Shown here: positions 10,541-22,445 of the stretch, one piece after another
How the letters are laid out: every line of letters begins with the position of its first letter
Numbering within the stretch: the first letter of the stretch is position 1
Assembly: GCF_004379255.2 (NCBI RefSeq)
Contig: NC_056038.1
Coordinates: forward strand, 22,928,061-22,992,060
Source of the DNA: Salvia splendens
Lineage: Eukaryota; Streptophyta; Magnoliopsida; Lamiales; Lamiaceae
DNA length: 64,000 bases
Direction: 5' to 3'
The notes under the pieces: generated by a model
The model's input: the letters and a program-made list of their open reading frames with translations, nothing else
What the model was told of the DNA's origin: nothing
Database searches by the model: none
Position numbers and translations under genes: made by a program

Positions 10541-12251
10541 CTTTTTCCGTTTCACAATAAGAGTCACATTTTCCCATTTTCGTTCGTCCCACAATAAGAG
10601 TCATATTTCACTTTTACCATAAATGGTAAGTAGATACTGCTGGGGATTGGTGCCCATTGCACAACGGAAGACATGCATAAACAAATAAATCATGTATACA
10701 GATCTATTTGACCGACTATGAGATCAATTAATCTCATGTTAAACAATCAATTACATGCTAGAACACATATAATTCACAAACTAGGAATTTAAACCCTAAT
10801 TCATGAATTCCTACGGTTAAAAATTACCGAACAGATTCTCTGAAGAATTGACAATTTCTTGAGCCATCTCCACATGAAGATCTTCTTACTCAACCAGGAA
10901 TATTCTAATCTATATCGCGAACTCAGATTATGACCTTTGGGTGGACAAAGCTTGTCAGAATCAAAAGAACTTGACTAGACAGAAGACTGAATTTCAGTTC
11001 CGTGAAACTGAAAATTTCGTGGGGGGGATACGAATTTTGATGCTAAAAATTAATTAAAATTAGTCTTCTATTTAGTCTCCTTTATATAGAGTTACGATGG
11101 GCCAGATTGGGGATCCATGGAGGTTGGACTTGAGCCAAACCGACTTTTACTAATTAAATTGAGTCACAATTTAATTCAAATCCAAACAGAATATTATTAT
11201 CATCCACTTAAGTATAATAATATTGACTTCCCGTCCAATCCCAAATTATGAGTAACTTGGGCTTTACCTCTTTAGTTTATTATTTCCCGTGTTTAAGATA
11301 TAAATATCGATTAATTAATTTAAGTTTGCTATTTGACTTTAATTAATTAATATCTTTTTCCAAGAGTTGTCTAGTTCAAAATCTTTATTTATTATTCTGA
11401 AATAAATTCCAACCGGCCGGGTTTCTGAATAATAAAACCTTTTTCGAACACCTCTTGAGGATATAATCAAACTGGACTCACCCAGCACACGATTCATTGC
11501 AATAACAATACTAGCACCTCTAGACATTGATCACCACTACTCAAGATATCAGGATTCTTTGATTACGAAAAATCCGCACCTTTTGATAATTCAAAGTAGT
11601 GCATAATCAATATCGTATGCTCAATGTTATATCAACAATGATTAAGAAATAACAATCACTGAGACCTCGTCTTTCAGTAAATAGCAAGAAAGACTTATCT
11701 CAATTGTTAGATCCTTCAGTGCTATACCACACTAGTGTCGTTTATTTCCTAAGGTAAGGAAATGTGTTGACTGACACTGCAACCTTTCACAATAGGTAGC
11801 CGAAACCTATCTAGGTTGTGAAATTCTATTTCTCTTCTACAAAGGACCAACTGCATCACCTTCTGTGAACGTCGTTCACGACCAGTCTACTTCGCAGAAG
11901 AATTATACTTGTTTGCTTCTTATACATTTAAATGTTTGAGAAACATCTTATAAATGCACAAGCAAACACCAATGCGATAAAATTACTTCTTTTCGCCTTA
12001 GGTTAAAAGCGAATTGTAGAATATATTGTATACAAACAATTCTATCCGTGCAACATACTCGAAATATTCTATTCAGTATACCAATTCTAACAGATACCAT
12101 ATTCCACTAAGTCACTTCACTCATATTCTATTATAAAACCAATATAAAAAGTGGACTTCATATTCCACTAACTTTTCTAACCCACTATTCTTTACATTTC
12201 TTAAACCCATGCCCACACCAAATGTGACTCCTAATGTGGGACGGAGAAGTA
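10541..12251. mobile_element. Stowaway-like MITE split by a solo LTR
   Basis: The left end (CTTTTTCCGTTTCACAATAA, 10541) and right end (GTGGGACGGAGAAGTA, up to 12251) are inverted relatives of each other. 'ACAATAAGAGTCACATTT' on the left answers 'AAATGTGACTCCTAATGTGG' on the right. Removing the LTR at 10638-12092 leaves a unit of about 260 bp, a normal size for this class. Confidence 0.6.
10638..12092 (-). mobile_element. Solo LTR, probably Ty1/copia type
   Basis: This 1455-bp unit starts TGCTGGGGATTGGTGCCC and ends CCAATTCTAACA on the + strand; read on the - strand it is TGTTAGAATTGG...CCAGCA. It is bracketed by a perfect 5-bp target duplication, GATAC (10633-10637 and 12093-12097). No internal sequence or second LTR is present, so it arose by LTR-LTR recombination. 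A related, diverged LTR start (TGTTAGGTTTGGTATAC) lies at 19575 on the + strand. The copia assignment is from general appearance only. Confidence 0.8.
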
Positions 12252-12295
12252 ATTTTTTTTTCTCACACTTCTCTTTTCTCAATATTATGAGATAT

Positions 12296-13722
12296 TGATG
12301 CACTTTTTATTAGCACTAAATAAACCTGCAAGTATACAGAGTATAAACAGTATAGCTAAAGGTCAGTACCGAACATCGAACGCAGGGAAAACAATCACAG
12401 ATTGACTACCTCCTACTAAGCTTCTTTCACTATTAGGAAAACTGAGAGAATTTTGGATTTTTGAAAACAAGAACAACTTGAAAGCAATAAAAAAACTAAT
12501 TGCAAATAATTAAAGAGGTAAAATATGAGAGATAAGAGAATTCCAGGGATGAGCGTTCACAGTTATGGTTATACAAATTCCAACTACAATACCTTAGCAC
12601 AGTTTATACTTCGATAGAACGAGTCACATAAGTTTTACCCATGCGGCACAAGAGTAGATTACTAACACTAGGGTTGTCAATCATAGATTCGTAACTCCTA
12701 AAAGCTCCTAAGATCCTTGAAAAATCCCCACTCTCAATTAACAATGTCGTTTTAAGAGAAGCTAATTGTAGTGTCTACTATGTGGATCTAACTCACCAAC
12801 CTCCTCTCACGATTATGTAGCAAGTTATATTAAATCATCACCGAATGTGTCACTCAAACGTGAAGTATTATGCAACAACTTAGGAAAGAAACGAAGTAAA
12901 AACAAAATGGATATTAAATAGAAAACGAAATTGTGTAACCAAAGTCGTTATTAACACATCCCTAGAATCCTATGAATTTAGGTACACATAATTGAATCTT
13001 CTAAAAACGTAGAATGAAGGGAAAACAAAGTGAACATAAGAACTAAAGCAATAAAACCTAAAGGTTGAATCCTTGTAGCCTTGATCTCATCTTGATTTCT
13101 TCTTCAACCTCTTGCACAATGAAGAACGCTCTCAAATTTATGCTATAGAATTATAAGGCAAAAAGAAGATCCTAATGAAGAGGTTTGAAGGGATATATAT
13201 AGAAGAAAATTCGAACTCCATCAAATAAGGCAAAAAGTGGCTGAGTTTGTTAAATCTTGGGGAGAAAGTAGGTCAATTCCGTGCGGTGCATTTTCGCAGC
13301 GGACCGCTGCACCTTGGCTAGCGGTCATTGCATGTTGATCCGTAGCCTCTGCTTCTTGAATAGCGGTTGCTACACTTCATCCCAGCGGTGGCTGGAAATT
13401 TTCCCATAGCTTCTGGATTATTTGAAACGGTCGCTGCGCACACCCTAGCGGTCGTTGGGCGTGTTCCTCATTCAATGCACAACTTTCCCGGAGCGGACCG
13501 CTACTGGCTCAGCGGTCGTTGGGCCCCAGTGGTCGCTGGCTGTGTTGCAGCGGACCGCTGGGCGTCTCGAAAACTCCAGAATTCCAACTTCGACTTTTTG
13601 TTGTATTTTTAGGCTAAAATATGCATATTTCTGACAAAACACGCAAAATACCAAAATAGATAAAAATATGCAAAAATATGGACATGAATTGTGATTTTGA
13701 TATTAAAAATGGACCAAATAAA
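12296..13722 (-). repeat. Element S 3' LTR, clipped
   Basis: Collinear with 16688-18112. Homology ends after GACCAAATAAA at 13722, whereas the partner LTR runs 32 bp further to its CA end. It contains the GC-rich 'AGCGGTCGCTG'-type repeats (13300-13570) and a TATA (TATATATA on the - strand) near 13193. Confidence 0.85.
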
Positions 13723-14063
13723 TGGCCCGGCCCGTACCTGCACACGTGTAAAAGGGTAGCAACTGCTGTGGATTGTGTAGCGGCCGCAACGAGTTAATTT
13801 TTTTTATGCAGAATGCACAAAAATTGCAAAAAAATGAAAATAACAAAAAATAAAGATAAGAACAAAATGGTTGCCTCCCAACAAGCGCCTTTATTTTAAG
13901 TCGTTGGCTCGACTTGAAGTGACCCAACTAGGTGGGCGGATCAACGACCCTAGTGCTGAAAACCGCGAATTGGACCAATTTAGTGCCCAAATTTTTCCAC
14001 CATTTGTATTTTCCTTTCGCTGTCTTGATCACATATATTTCAGGGTCGACTTGCGGTTGAGTT
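13723..14063 (-). other. Element S internal sequence at deletion junction, noncoding
   Basis: The sequence between the clipped 3' LTR and the microsatellite includes 'GGTTGCCTCCCAACAAGCGC' near 13870, a phrase I associate with plant gypsy internal regions. No protein domain is visible. The pol deletion lies in or next to this interval. Confidence 0.45.
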
Positions 14064-14170
14064 TTCTTCTTCTTCTTCTTCTTCTTCTTCTTCTTCTTCT
14101 TCTTCTTCTTCTTCTTCTTCTTCTTCTTCTTCTTCTTCTTCTTCTTCTTCTTCTTCTTCTTCTCTTCTTC
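14064..14170. repeat. (TTC)n microsatellite, about 100 bp
   Basis: An almost uninterrupted TTC/CTT repeat inside the internal region of element S. It produces long poly-Leu, poly-Arg and poly-Glu open readings in three frames that have no coding meaning. Confidence 0.95.
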
Positions 14171-14332
14171 CTCTTTGGTTTTTCCTGCGACGGAACCTTA
14201 GGAAGTTTAGGCTTGCCCTTTTTAGGAGCTTGAGGCAAAGCATTAACAACAAAAATAGAAGGGTTAGAAAAATCTTCCCAAGAAGTGGTCCACGAGGCTT
14301 GGTTGCCTCGTCATACTTAAGCATCGCGCTCT

Positions 14333-16547
14333 CTATCTTGTAGGTGGACTTGCTAACATTGTCACTAATCGTGATCTCCCCCTACCTACATCAATAAGAG
14401 CTTTGCTTGTGGCTAGAAAATCTCTACCTAAGATTAGAGGTACATTCTTATCTACTTTGATATCAAGAACAATGAAGTCAGCAGGGAAAATAAAATCATC
14501 TACCTTTACCAACACACCCTCGATCATGCCCACCGCATTGATTGCAGAGTTATTCTCCAATCTTATGATCACATCCGATGTTTTAAGTGGTCCAATGTTG
14601 AGCTTTTCATAGTACTTCAATGGCATGATGTTTATGCTCGCTCCTAGATCGCAGAGAGCCTTGTCTACCTTTTCTTGCCCAATTGAGCACCTACGAACTG
14701 GCCGAGATCCATTTGCTTTACGGCCTTATCCCTTTGAATGATTTCGCTGCAGTGTTGAGGTAACTTAAGGTCGGCTTTTGTAGGTTTCTTCTTCTTTAAT
14801 ACGACTTCCCTTAGTAGCTTTGCATACCTAGGTATTTCCTGCAATGATTTAACAAGAGGGATATTAGTATGGACCATACAAAACATGTTTAAAAAGTGCT
14901 TGAACTGCTCTTCAAGCTTAAACTTCCTCTTTGGCAAGAAAATGGAGTATGATCCCATTGTGCCGCACCAGTCCATCTTTAGCGGGTGCCACTGACTCTT
15001 CGGTAGCGGCCCATTGCGGAGCGTGCAGCGGTCCGCTGGGCGTTGGGCAGACCCCAGAATTCGTCCCGGAGTTGCTGACTTCGCCCATTTTCTGCTTTGC
15101 AACCCACTTTTTGTTGATGTCGGCTACTCGTGCTGCTGCCTTTGCCTTGTCCTCCTCTATCTTTTGTTGGACTTGGTCCATTTGATTTTAAATATTGGTG
15201 ATGGCAGTGCCAATGGTGTTGAATCCGGCCTAGAGGTTTTTATCCTTGCTTCAACGACCCCAATGTTGGTGTCATTGGTCTTTCTATCTTGCACAAGCTC
15301 CTCCAAGATCTTCATGATCCCTTGGTCATACTTCTCCTCATTCTTCACGGGCTCAACTACCCCACCTTTGCTCACATTAAATCCTGTAGGCGGTTGCAAG
15401 AAGTTGTTGTTAGAATAGGAAAGGTTGGGATGAGGACGGTTCCCATTATAATTATTGAAATTACCACCCCCTGGCCAGGGCGATAATTGTTGTTATTGTA
15501 TGGTCTATTGGGACCACCTCCTTGTTGTACATAGTTGACAACCTCGGAAGGAGCGGGAGGAGTGTCGGGTTTGGTGAACGCGATGACGGAAGTCGGTGGG
15601 GCCGGATCCTCTCTCCTCGATGTGTCCATTTGGTCAACCCGCACCCTAAGCTCGGCCAATTCCTTTGCAAACGAGCTCTCTTCGGCCTCTTCTATGGCTG
15701 CTACTCTCCGTGAGTGGTGCCTCTCTTTCGACCATCCTCGGCTATTTGTGGCGAACTCTTCTATCACCGCCATGGCTTCCTGTCCACTCTTTCGCAGAAA
15801 TCCTCCGTTGGCCCCTAAATCCAACATAGCACAGATTTGTTCGTTAAAACCATTATAAAGTATGCCTACCTGGTATTCCACGGTGAAACCATGGTTGAGA
15901 CACTTGCGGAGGAGGCCTTTGAAACGAGAAATGGCCTCGTAAAGAGGCTTGCTGGGGCCTTGAATAAACTGGAAGATCTCACTCTTCAATTTCAGGATGG
16001 TGCCCGGCGAATAGTACTTATCGAGGAACGCTGCCACAATATCTTTCCACGTGGAGACTTGCTCTGTAGGTAGACACTCAAACCACTCTTTAGCAGAATC
16101 AATTAACAAGAACGAAAAGATTCTTACCCTAATGGCGTCGTCGTCAAGACCATTTAATTTCAAAGTATTCACAATCTACACGAACTTTGAGAGGTGGCGG
16201 TGTGCATCTTCTGTAGCCCTACCTGCAAAAGAATGCTGCTCAACCTTTTGTATAAGGGGTATTCGCAGCTCAAAATTATTAGCATCCACACGAGGGGCTT
16301 CGGGAAAAGTAATCATGTTCCCGTGATTAAACATATGCATAACAAGAACTTTCTCTCTGTTTTTCTTTTCTTGGGCCACTCGGGCAATGTTTTCATCCAT
16401 CAACTGCTTTACTTGGCCCTACAGCCTTTCCAACTCAACTCTAGTCTCGTCCTCCATTGTGTTTCGATCACTTCTTATTCTCCTACGTGTTCTTTCAAGT
16501 TCGAGATCGAGCGGCTCTAAGATGTCCTTCCCAGAACGCGTTCGCAT
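14333..16547 (-). pseudogene. Element S gag and protease, degenerate
   Basis: The - strand reading starts at ATG 16547 (MRTRSGKDILEPLDLELERT), runs through a capsid-like Gag region (DSAKEWFECLP, FLDKYYSPGTILKLKSEI, LYEAISRFKGLLRKCLNHG; about 16160-15780) and a Tyr/Asn-rich tail. It ends in an aspartic-protease half (ENNSAINAVGMIEGVLVKVD, VPLILGRDFLATSKALIDVG; 14626-14333). Breaks include an in-frame TAG near 16178 and frameshifts near 15400, 15150-15100 and 14660. The protease active-site segment is missing. The Gag resembles Athila Gag but shows no Cys-His zinc knuckle where one would be expected. Confidence 0.8.
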
Positions 16548-16663
16548 ACAGTACCTGAAAAAGACAAAAACAAAAATAAAATAAAAAATAAAAAAAGAAA
16601 GCAATTAAAATCCAAATTAGCAAATTCATCCGTTTGAAGATATCAATCACAAAGTGAATGTAT

Positions 16664-16681
16664 TCCCCGGCAACGGCGCCA
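16664..16681 (-). promoter_or_regulatory. Element S primer binding site, tRNA-Asp
   Basis: On the - strand TGGCGCCGTTGCCGGGGA is perfectly complementary to the 3' end of plant tRNA-Asp(GUC), including CCA. It lies six bases after the 5' LTR end, so the minus strand of reverse transcription is primed here. tRNA-Asp priming is typical of Athila. Confidence 0.9.
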
Positions 16682-16687
16682 AAAACT

Positions 16688-18144
16688 TGATGCACTTTTT
16701 ATTAGCACTAAATAAACCTACAAGTATACAGAGTATATATAGTATAGCTAAAGGTCAGTACCAGATATCGAACACAGGGAAAACAATCACAGATTGACTA
16801 CCTCGTACTAACCTTCTTTCACTATTTGGAAAACTAAGAGAATTTTGGATTTTTGAAAACAAGAACAACTTGAAAGCAATAAAACAACTAATTGCAAATA
16901 ATTAAAGAGGTAAAATATGAGAGATAAGAGAATTCCAGGGATGTGCGTTCACAGTTATGGTTATACAAATTCCAACTAAAATACCTTAGCACAGTCTATA
17001 CTTCGATAGAACGAGTCACATAAGTTTTACCCATGTGGCACAAGCGTAGATTACTAACACTAGGGTTGTCAATCATAGATTCGTAACTCCTAAAAGCCCC
17101 TAAGATCCTTGAAAAATCCCCACTCTCAATTAACAATGTCATTTTAAGCGAAGCTAATTGTAGTGTCTACTATGTGGATCTAACTCACCAACCTCCTCTC
17201 ACGATTACGTAGCAAGTTATATTAAATCATCACCGAATGTGTCACTCAAACGTGAAGTATTATGCAACAACTTAGGAAAGAAACAAAGTAAAAACAAAAT
17301 GGATATTAAATAGAAAACGAAATTGTGTAACCAAAGTCGTTACTAACACATCCCTATAATCCTATGAATTTAGTTACACATAATTGAATAATCTAAAAAC
17401 ATAGAATGAAGGGAAAACAGAGTAAACATAAGAACTAAAACAATAAAACCTAAAGGTTGAATCCTTGTAGCCTTGATCTCATCTTGATTCCTTCTTCAAC
17501 CCCTTGCACAATGAAGAACTCTCTCAAATTTATGCTTTGAAATTATAAGGCAAAAAGAAGATCATAATGAAGAGATTTGAGGAGATATATATAGAGGAAA
17601 ATTCGAGCTCCATCAAATAAGGCAAAAAGTGGCTAAGTTTGTTAAATCTCGGGGAGAAAGTAGGTCAATTTTGTGCGCCGCGTTTTCGCAGCGGGCCGCT
17701 GCACCTTGGCCAACGGTCGCTGTATGTTGATCCGTAGCCTCAGCTTCTCTAACAGCGGTCGCTACACTTCATCCCAGCGGTGGCTGGAAATTGTCCCGTA
17801 GCTTCTGGATTATTTGGAGCGGTCGCTGCGCACACTCCAGCGGTCGCGGTATGTTCCTCATTCCATGCACAACTTTCCCGGAGCGGACCGCTACTGGCTC
17901 AGCGGTCGTTGGGCCCCAGCGGTCGCTGACTGTGTTGCAGCGGACCGCTGGGCGTCTAAAAAACTCCAGATTTCCAACTTCGACTTTTTGCTATCTTTTT
18001 AGGCTCAAATATGCACATTTCTCACAAAACACGTCAAAATACCAAAATAGATAAAATATGCAAAATATAGATATGAATTGTGATTTTGACATTAAAAACG
18101 GACAAAATAAAAGCCTTAAAACAGTGCAAAATTCGAGCATATCA
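16688..18144 (-). repeat. Element S 5' LTR
   Basis: The 1457-bp complete LTR (+ strand ends TGATGCAC and GCATATCA). On the sense strand a TATA-like TATATATA lies at about 17585-17592. The upstream region (17690-17960) is packed with GC-rich 'CAGCGGTCGCTG'-like inverted words, in a U3 position. Confidence 0.85.
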
Positions 18145-18401
18145 GATATAAATGAGAATTAATGGGAGAGAAAGGAAAAAAGAGTTTTTATATTTTTTAT
18201 TTTTTGAGAGCTCGGGATACAAATGTAAGTTAAGGAACTCAAATGATATTTTTTTTCCTAATTCAGATACTTCTAACAGTATTTTCCTGAACTTAGGAAT
18301 CTAAAACGTGCAAAGTAAAATATTCAGGTCCAAATTTCAAGTTCAATTTTATAAATAAGAGTTAAATGCATATTCAGTCCATGAATTAAGAGTTTCACAT
18401 G
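18145..18401. other. A/T-rich flank of element S, nothing certain
   Basis: This would be continuous with the sequence left of 12291 before element S inserted. It has no ORF. The phrase 'CCTGAACTTAGGAATC' and its inverse 'GTTAAGGAACTCAA' suggest the remains of a small inverted-repeat element. Confidence 0.4.
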
Positions 18402-19573
18402 CAAATTATTTTTGGATTTTAAAAACATAATCACATATCCCTAGATTTTGCCTTAATCACGCTAGTTGTCAATTTTTTTTCCGTTTATCACGATTTTTGG
18501 GCTAAAATACCCCATAGCAATTTTGTAGTTGAAGGCCAATTTTATCCCTTCATAAAATTGAGATACCCAGTTACAAGGTACTCCATGAGGTACTCCATGG
18601 TATTTTCTCTATCTTTTTCTCTAGTAATAGGTTTGATATTTTCTTATAATTTGAGTGTATGAAACAATATTTTTCACTTCACTTTTTAAATCACTTTATC
18701 TTTAATCATTTTTGGCTCTCTTTCTCTTAAACTCTTAGAGAGTACAAAATTAAAATTAAATACCAGTATGACATTATTAACTACATTATTAATAAAATTT
18801 GTAATTATAAATTTAACTATCAAAATATTTTGTAGCTAAATTTATTTTGATTAAGATTCAATTTTTTATATTAAATATTATAAATTTAATTATTTATTTA
18901 AATTTTAACCAAACAAGATACTGAACTTTAATTATAAAAAAAATCATATAAAAATAATAAAGAATGTGAACAAAAATTATTACATTAAAGAAAAATGATA
19001 CAAAACTGTCCTATACAAATATGATGTCCGATGGATGATGAATTAGTTCAAAAACTAACGTATTTAAAAACTGAGAGTCGTGCACTATTCGATGGATAAT
19101 TCATCGAAAAAAGTAAAAATCGGTTGAAAAAGTCATTTTGAAAATTAAATTTGTAATTTATATTAAAAAATAATTGAACCATAAAAAAATAAAATTTAAT
19201 TACAAGTCATTTTGATAATTAAATTAGTTTTATACTTAAATTTTTATTTTAATTTTGTACTTTATGAAAGTTTAAAAGCAAGAGAACAAGATGATTTGAC
19301 ATATGTGATTGAAAAAGTGAAGTGAATAATATCATTTCAGACACTCGGATTATAAGAAAATATCAAACCCATTACTAGAGAGAGGTAGAGAATATATCAT
19401 ACCCAATGCTGAGATATATCTTTTTTATGAATGGATAAAACTACCATCCATCTACAAAATTACTTTGAGGGTATTTGCGCCTGAAAATCGTGATGAACAG
19501 TGAAAAAGGACCACCAACGTGATTAAGGCAAAATCCAGGGATCTATGAGTATATTTTTAGAATACAATGACTA
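18402..19573. mobile_element. Non-autonomous element with long terminal inverted repeats (MULE-like or foldback)
   Basis: The left arm (18402 to about 18735) and right arm (about 19268-19573) are inverted copies. 'CCTAGATTTTGCCTTAATCAC' (18439) answers 'GTGATTAAGGCAAAATCCAGG' (19519); 'GTAATAGGTTTGATATTTTC' answers 'GAAAATATCAAACCCATTAC'; 'CACTTCACTTTTTAAATCAC' answers 'GTGATTGAAAAAGTGAAGTG'. The arms are over 300 bp and perhaps 75-80 percent identical. The centre is A/T rich with no transposase. Long arms fit Mutator-like or foldback elements. A target duplication was not confirmed. Confidence 0.7.
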
Positions 19574-19574
19574 T

Positions 19575-20240
19575 TTGTTAGGTTTGGTATACTAAAAAGC
19601 ATGTTTCAAGCACGAATAGAATCTTCCTTGTACAAAAACTCTACAATCCACCTTTAACCCAATTACAGAAGATTTGAAGAAGTTTCGAATCAGTATTATT
19701 ACATTGTGTTTTCTTCTGCATTTATAAGACGTTTTTTCAATATTTAACTGTATAAGAAGCAAACAAAGTCTAAGTGTTTTGTTTAGTTGACTGGTTGTGG
19801 GCGTCGTCCACTTTAAGGTAACTATAGTTGGTTTTATGCAATGCTTTGTAAAAAAGAAATAAGAATTTTACAACTTAAATAGGCATTGGCCATCTATCGT
19901 GAAAGCCAATTCGGTATGGCCTGCATCCAAACCTCCATAGATCCCTGACTAGACCCAATATGTAACTTAATAAATAGGAGAATAAATGAGAAACAGTGGG
20001 GACAGACTTGCAAATGTCGCATCTCTCTCCTGAGTGACGCAAATTTGCTTTTCCCACAATCTGTGGGATTTCTGTCTCTTCTTCATTCAAGTCTTTTGTA
20101 TTTTGATAAGATCAGTCCACCCTGATATCGAAATATAGTTCGGGAACTAGTCATAAGATTTGTGGTCTAGTATTAAAGATCATCACGTGGAGAAGGTGCG
20201 AGATATCGATGATTCTTTGGAGAATCATATTGATAACCCT
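19575..20240 (+). mobile_element. LTR fragment related to the solo LTR at 10638
   Basis: This begins TGTTAGGTTTGGTATACT and is collinear with the - strand of the LTR at 12092-10638 (which begins TGTTAGAATTGGTATACT). Shared parts include the TATA segment (GCATTTATAAGA near 19719), 'GTATAAGAAGCAAACAA' and a diverged 'GACTGGTTGTGGGCGTCGTCCAC'. Similarity fades near 20240, and the 3' end, PBS and second LTR are missing. Confidence 0.65.
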
Positions 20241-20423
20241 AAACTTTAGAGACTTTTTACATTATTCTCTCTCTTACTTTACTTTTTCTCCACTTTTACT
20301 ATTTATTATGATTTTCCTAAAATGAGTGCAAAAAAAGAAGCGACTCAGCTAGAGGGAACAGAGGGAGTATCAATTTTTAATAGTTTATCAATATCTACCC
20401 AATCATATTATTATATGTTTTTA
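20241..20423. mobile_element. MITE end fragment and A/T-rich sequence
   Basis: GGGAACAGAGGGAGTA ends at 20369 and has the form of a right-hand Stowaway-like terminus. The matching left end is not evident. 20370-20423 is plain A/T-rich sequence. Confidence 0.4.
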
Positions 20424-20547
20424 TACTCCCTTTGTTTCTTAAAAATAAAAACTTTTGAAATGACATGTCTTTTAATGCAAAATTGGTAAATTGAAAAAGA
20501 GATGAAAGAAAAAGTGTGTTAGCGAAAAATAGGTTTCACCTCATTAG
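20424..20547. mobile_element. Left part of a Stowaway-like MITE, cut by the Tekay-like element
   Basis: TACTCCCTTTGTTTCTTAAA at 20424 is a MITE left end next to a TA dinucleotide. The unit is interrupted at 20548 by the LTR start of the next element, so its right half should lie beyond the end of this window. Confidence 0.5.
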
Positions 20548-20841
20548 TGTAATACCCGCCCCTTCATTATTCTTTTCCGTCAATGTTTAATGTCAAACTA
20601 GTGAATCCTAGCTCACTCGACTCGTGTTTTGGAATGGAATTCATTACCGTTCATAAATACTTAATGTTGTTAGTTCGCAAAACCGAAGACGTAAGTAAGA
20701 ATCGAACAAGCAAGACGACTTTGATATAATTAGGAAAAAGAGTACAAACATCGACAAGGAACAAAAGGTTCGTATGTATTAAAAATGTTCGAATAACTTT
20801 TTCATACATAATAAGCTACCATCTAATTACAAAATTTCTTA

Positions 20842-22442
20842 GAGCATGGGCGCGCCACGTCAGCAGTTTTATTCTCCTACCTCCCCACCTGCAGTGGGGC
20901 GCCCTAAGGCGCGCCACGTCATCATTTTTTTAATACTTACAAAATCCATACGAATTTTAAAAAAAAATACATTAAAACACGAATTTCAAAAACTTCATTT
21001 TATTTAATAAAAATTAATACATTACAATGCGAATTAAAAAAAACGCAAACTCAACGACGGCGGTTACGAGCCCACACTTCTTCAATCATGTCGCTCATGA
21101 GCTGCGCATGCTCCTGTTGGTTGCGCATTGAGGCCTGCCTAGATAGAACCTCTTCGAAGCCTAACGGTAATCCTCTATCGGGTGTGTCGGTCGATGTGCC
21201 GGAAGAGCTAGATGCACGGTCGTCTTCATTCCAGTCGGTGATGCTTCCGCCTTCACTCTCGACTATCATGTTGTGCATGATTATGCACGCATATATGACA
21301 TCGGCGATGACTTCCTTGTACCAGAAACGAGCCGGCCCTTTCACAATTGCCCACCGTGATTGGAGCACCCCAAATGCCAGCTCGACATCCTTCCGCGCCG
21401 CCTCCTACTATTGCGCAAATAAAACCCTCTTCTCACCAATTGGGCAGCTGACCGTCTTTAGGAAAACTGGCCACCGTGGGTAGATGCCATCGGCCAAGTA
21501 GTAACCCATATGGTATTGGCGTCTGTTGGCAGTGAACTCGATGGCCGGGCCGTTGCCGTTACATTGGTCGGTGAAGAGGGTGGACGAGTTGAGGACGTTG
21601 ATGTCGTTGTTCGACCCGGCTACGCCGAAGTAAGCATGGCAGATCCAGAGCCAATGGTCAGCGACGGCTTCGAGGATCATCGTCGGGTGGCTGCCCTTAT
21701 ATCCACTTGTGAATTGGCATCTCACGCCGTCGGACAATTCTTCCACTCTCAGTGCATACAATCGATGCTCCCGATCATCTTCGAGGTACCTCGACATTCT
21801 AAACCGGCGGTGGAAAACAGTCGGGCCCCATCACGGTTGATCGGCAAAATAGCCTTCAACCAGACGTCTGTGAGCTTCCTGATGGTCGCGTCAGACATAC
21901 GACCTATGTCGAATAGGCCAATGGACTTGCTTAGGCGCCGCTGTCGCCGCCGCGGCCGCCGCCTCTTTCTCGCGCTGCATTTGCGCATATCATGCCGCCA
22001 TGGCCTCTTCAACGGCTGCATCTAATGCTTCGTCATGCGAACCACCGGATTCAAACGAACTAGAACTATTGGTGTCGTCGCCGAGATTTATTTTGGTTGG
22101 ATGTAGAGAGAGAATATGTAAAGAGATAGTCGATATGTTCGTATGCACAACTGAATGAGAAACGAGATTTAAATAGAAAATTAAAACCGCGTGCCATCGT
22201 CCGTGTCGATCGTCCGCGACCTCCACAATGGGGCGGACGATGACCATCGTTCGCGGCCATCGTCCGCGACAGCCGCAATGGTGCGGACGATGGCCATCGT
22301 CCGCGCTATCCTCCGCGACCGAAGTATAGGGCGCGACTATCGTCCGCGCCCTATGGCACGCACCCGCAATGGGTGCGGACGATGGATGGCGCGAACGATG
22401 CGCGCCATCGGGCGTGCCATCGTCCGCCCATTGCGGATGCTC
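20842..22442 (-). mobile_element. PIF/Harbinger DNA transposon
   Basis: Termini GAGCATGGGCGCGCC (20842) and its partner ending GCGGATGCTC (22442) are flanked by a perfect TTA target duplication (20839-20841 and 22443-22445), the hallmark of PIF/Harbinger. The right subterminal 250 bp hold nine copies of the hexamer CGTCCG or its complement. It contains a degenerate transposase on the - strand and is inserted in the Tekay-like LTR. Confidence 0.9.
21051..22110 (-). pseudogene. Harbinger transposase (HARBI1-like), degenerate
   Basis: Read on the - strand. An acidic/Ser N-terminus (GDDTNSSSSFESGGSHDEA, near 22080-22020) runs into an Ala/Arg-rich stretch. The normal N-terminal domain is then largely deleted, and the nuclease follows: GSIDCMH near 21760 (first Asp), YKGSHPTMILEAVADHWLW, AGSNNDINVL (second Asp, near 21610), YHMGYYLADGIYPRW, and the C-terminal VKGPARFWYKEVIADVIYAC and HNMIVESEG. 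The usual Glu block lies at the frameshift near 21400. At least three frame breaks make it inactive. It is related to, but a different copy from, the remnant at 723. Confidence 0.85.
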
Positions 22443-22445
22443 TTA

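Larger units (their letters stand above)
12296..18144 (-). mobile_element. Athila-like element S (Ty3/gypsy), pol deleted
   Basis: This - strand element is bounded by TGATGCAC...GCATATCA and a perfect target duplication GATAT (12291-12295, 18145-18149). The 5' LTR is 16688-18144, the tRNA-Asp primer site 16664-16681, and degenerate gag and protease 14333-16547. The 3' LTR is 12296-13722 and lacks its last 32 bp on the inner side. RT, RNase H and integrase are absent, evidently removed by a deletion that also clipped the 3' LTR. Confidence 0.88.

Noticed and set aside
14029..14324. Overlapping long open readings with poly-Arg, poly-Glu and poly-Leu
   Set aside because: They are translations of the (TTC)n microsatellite in different frames.
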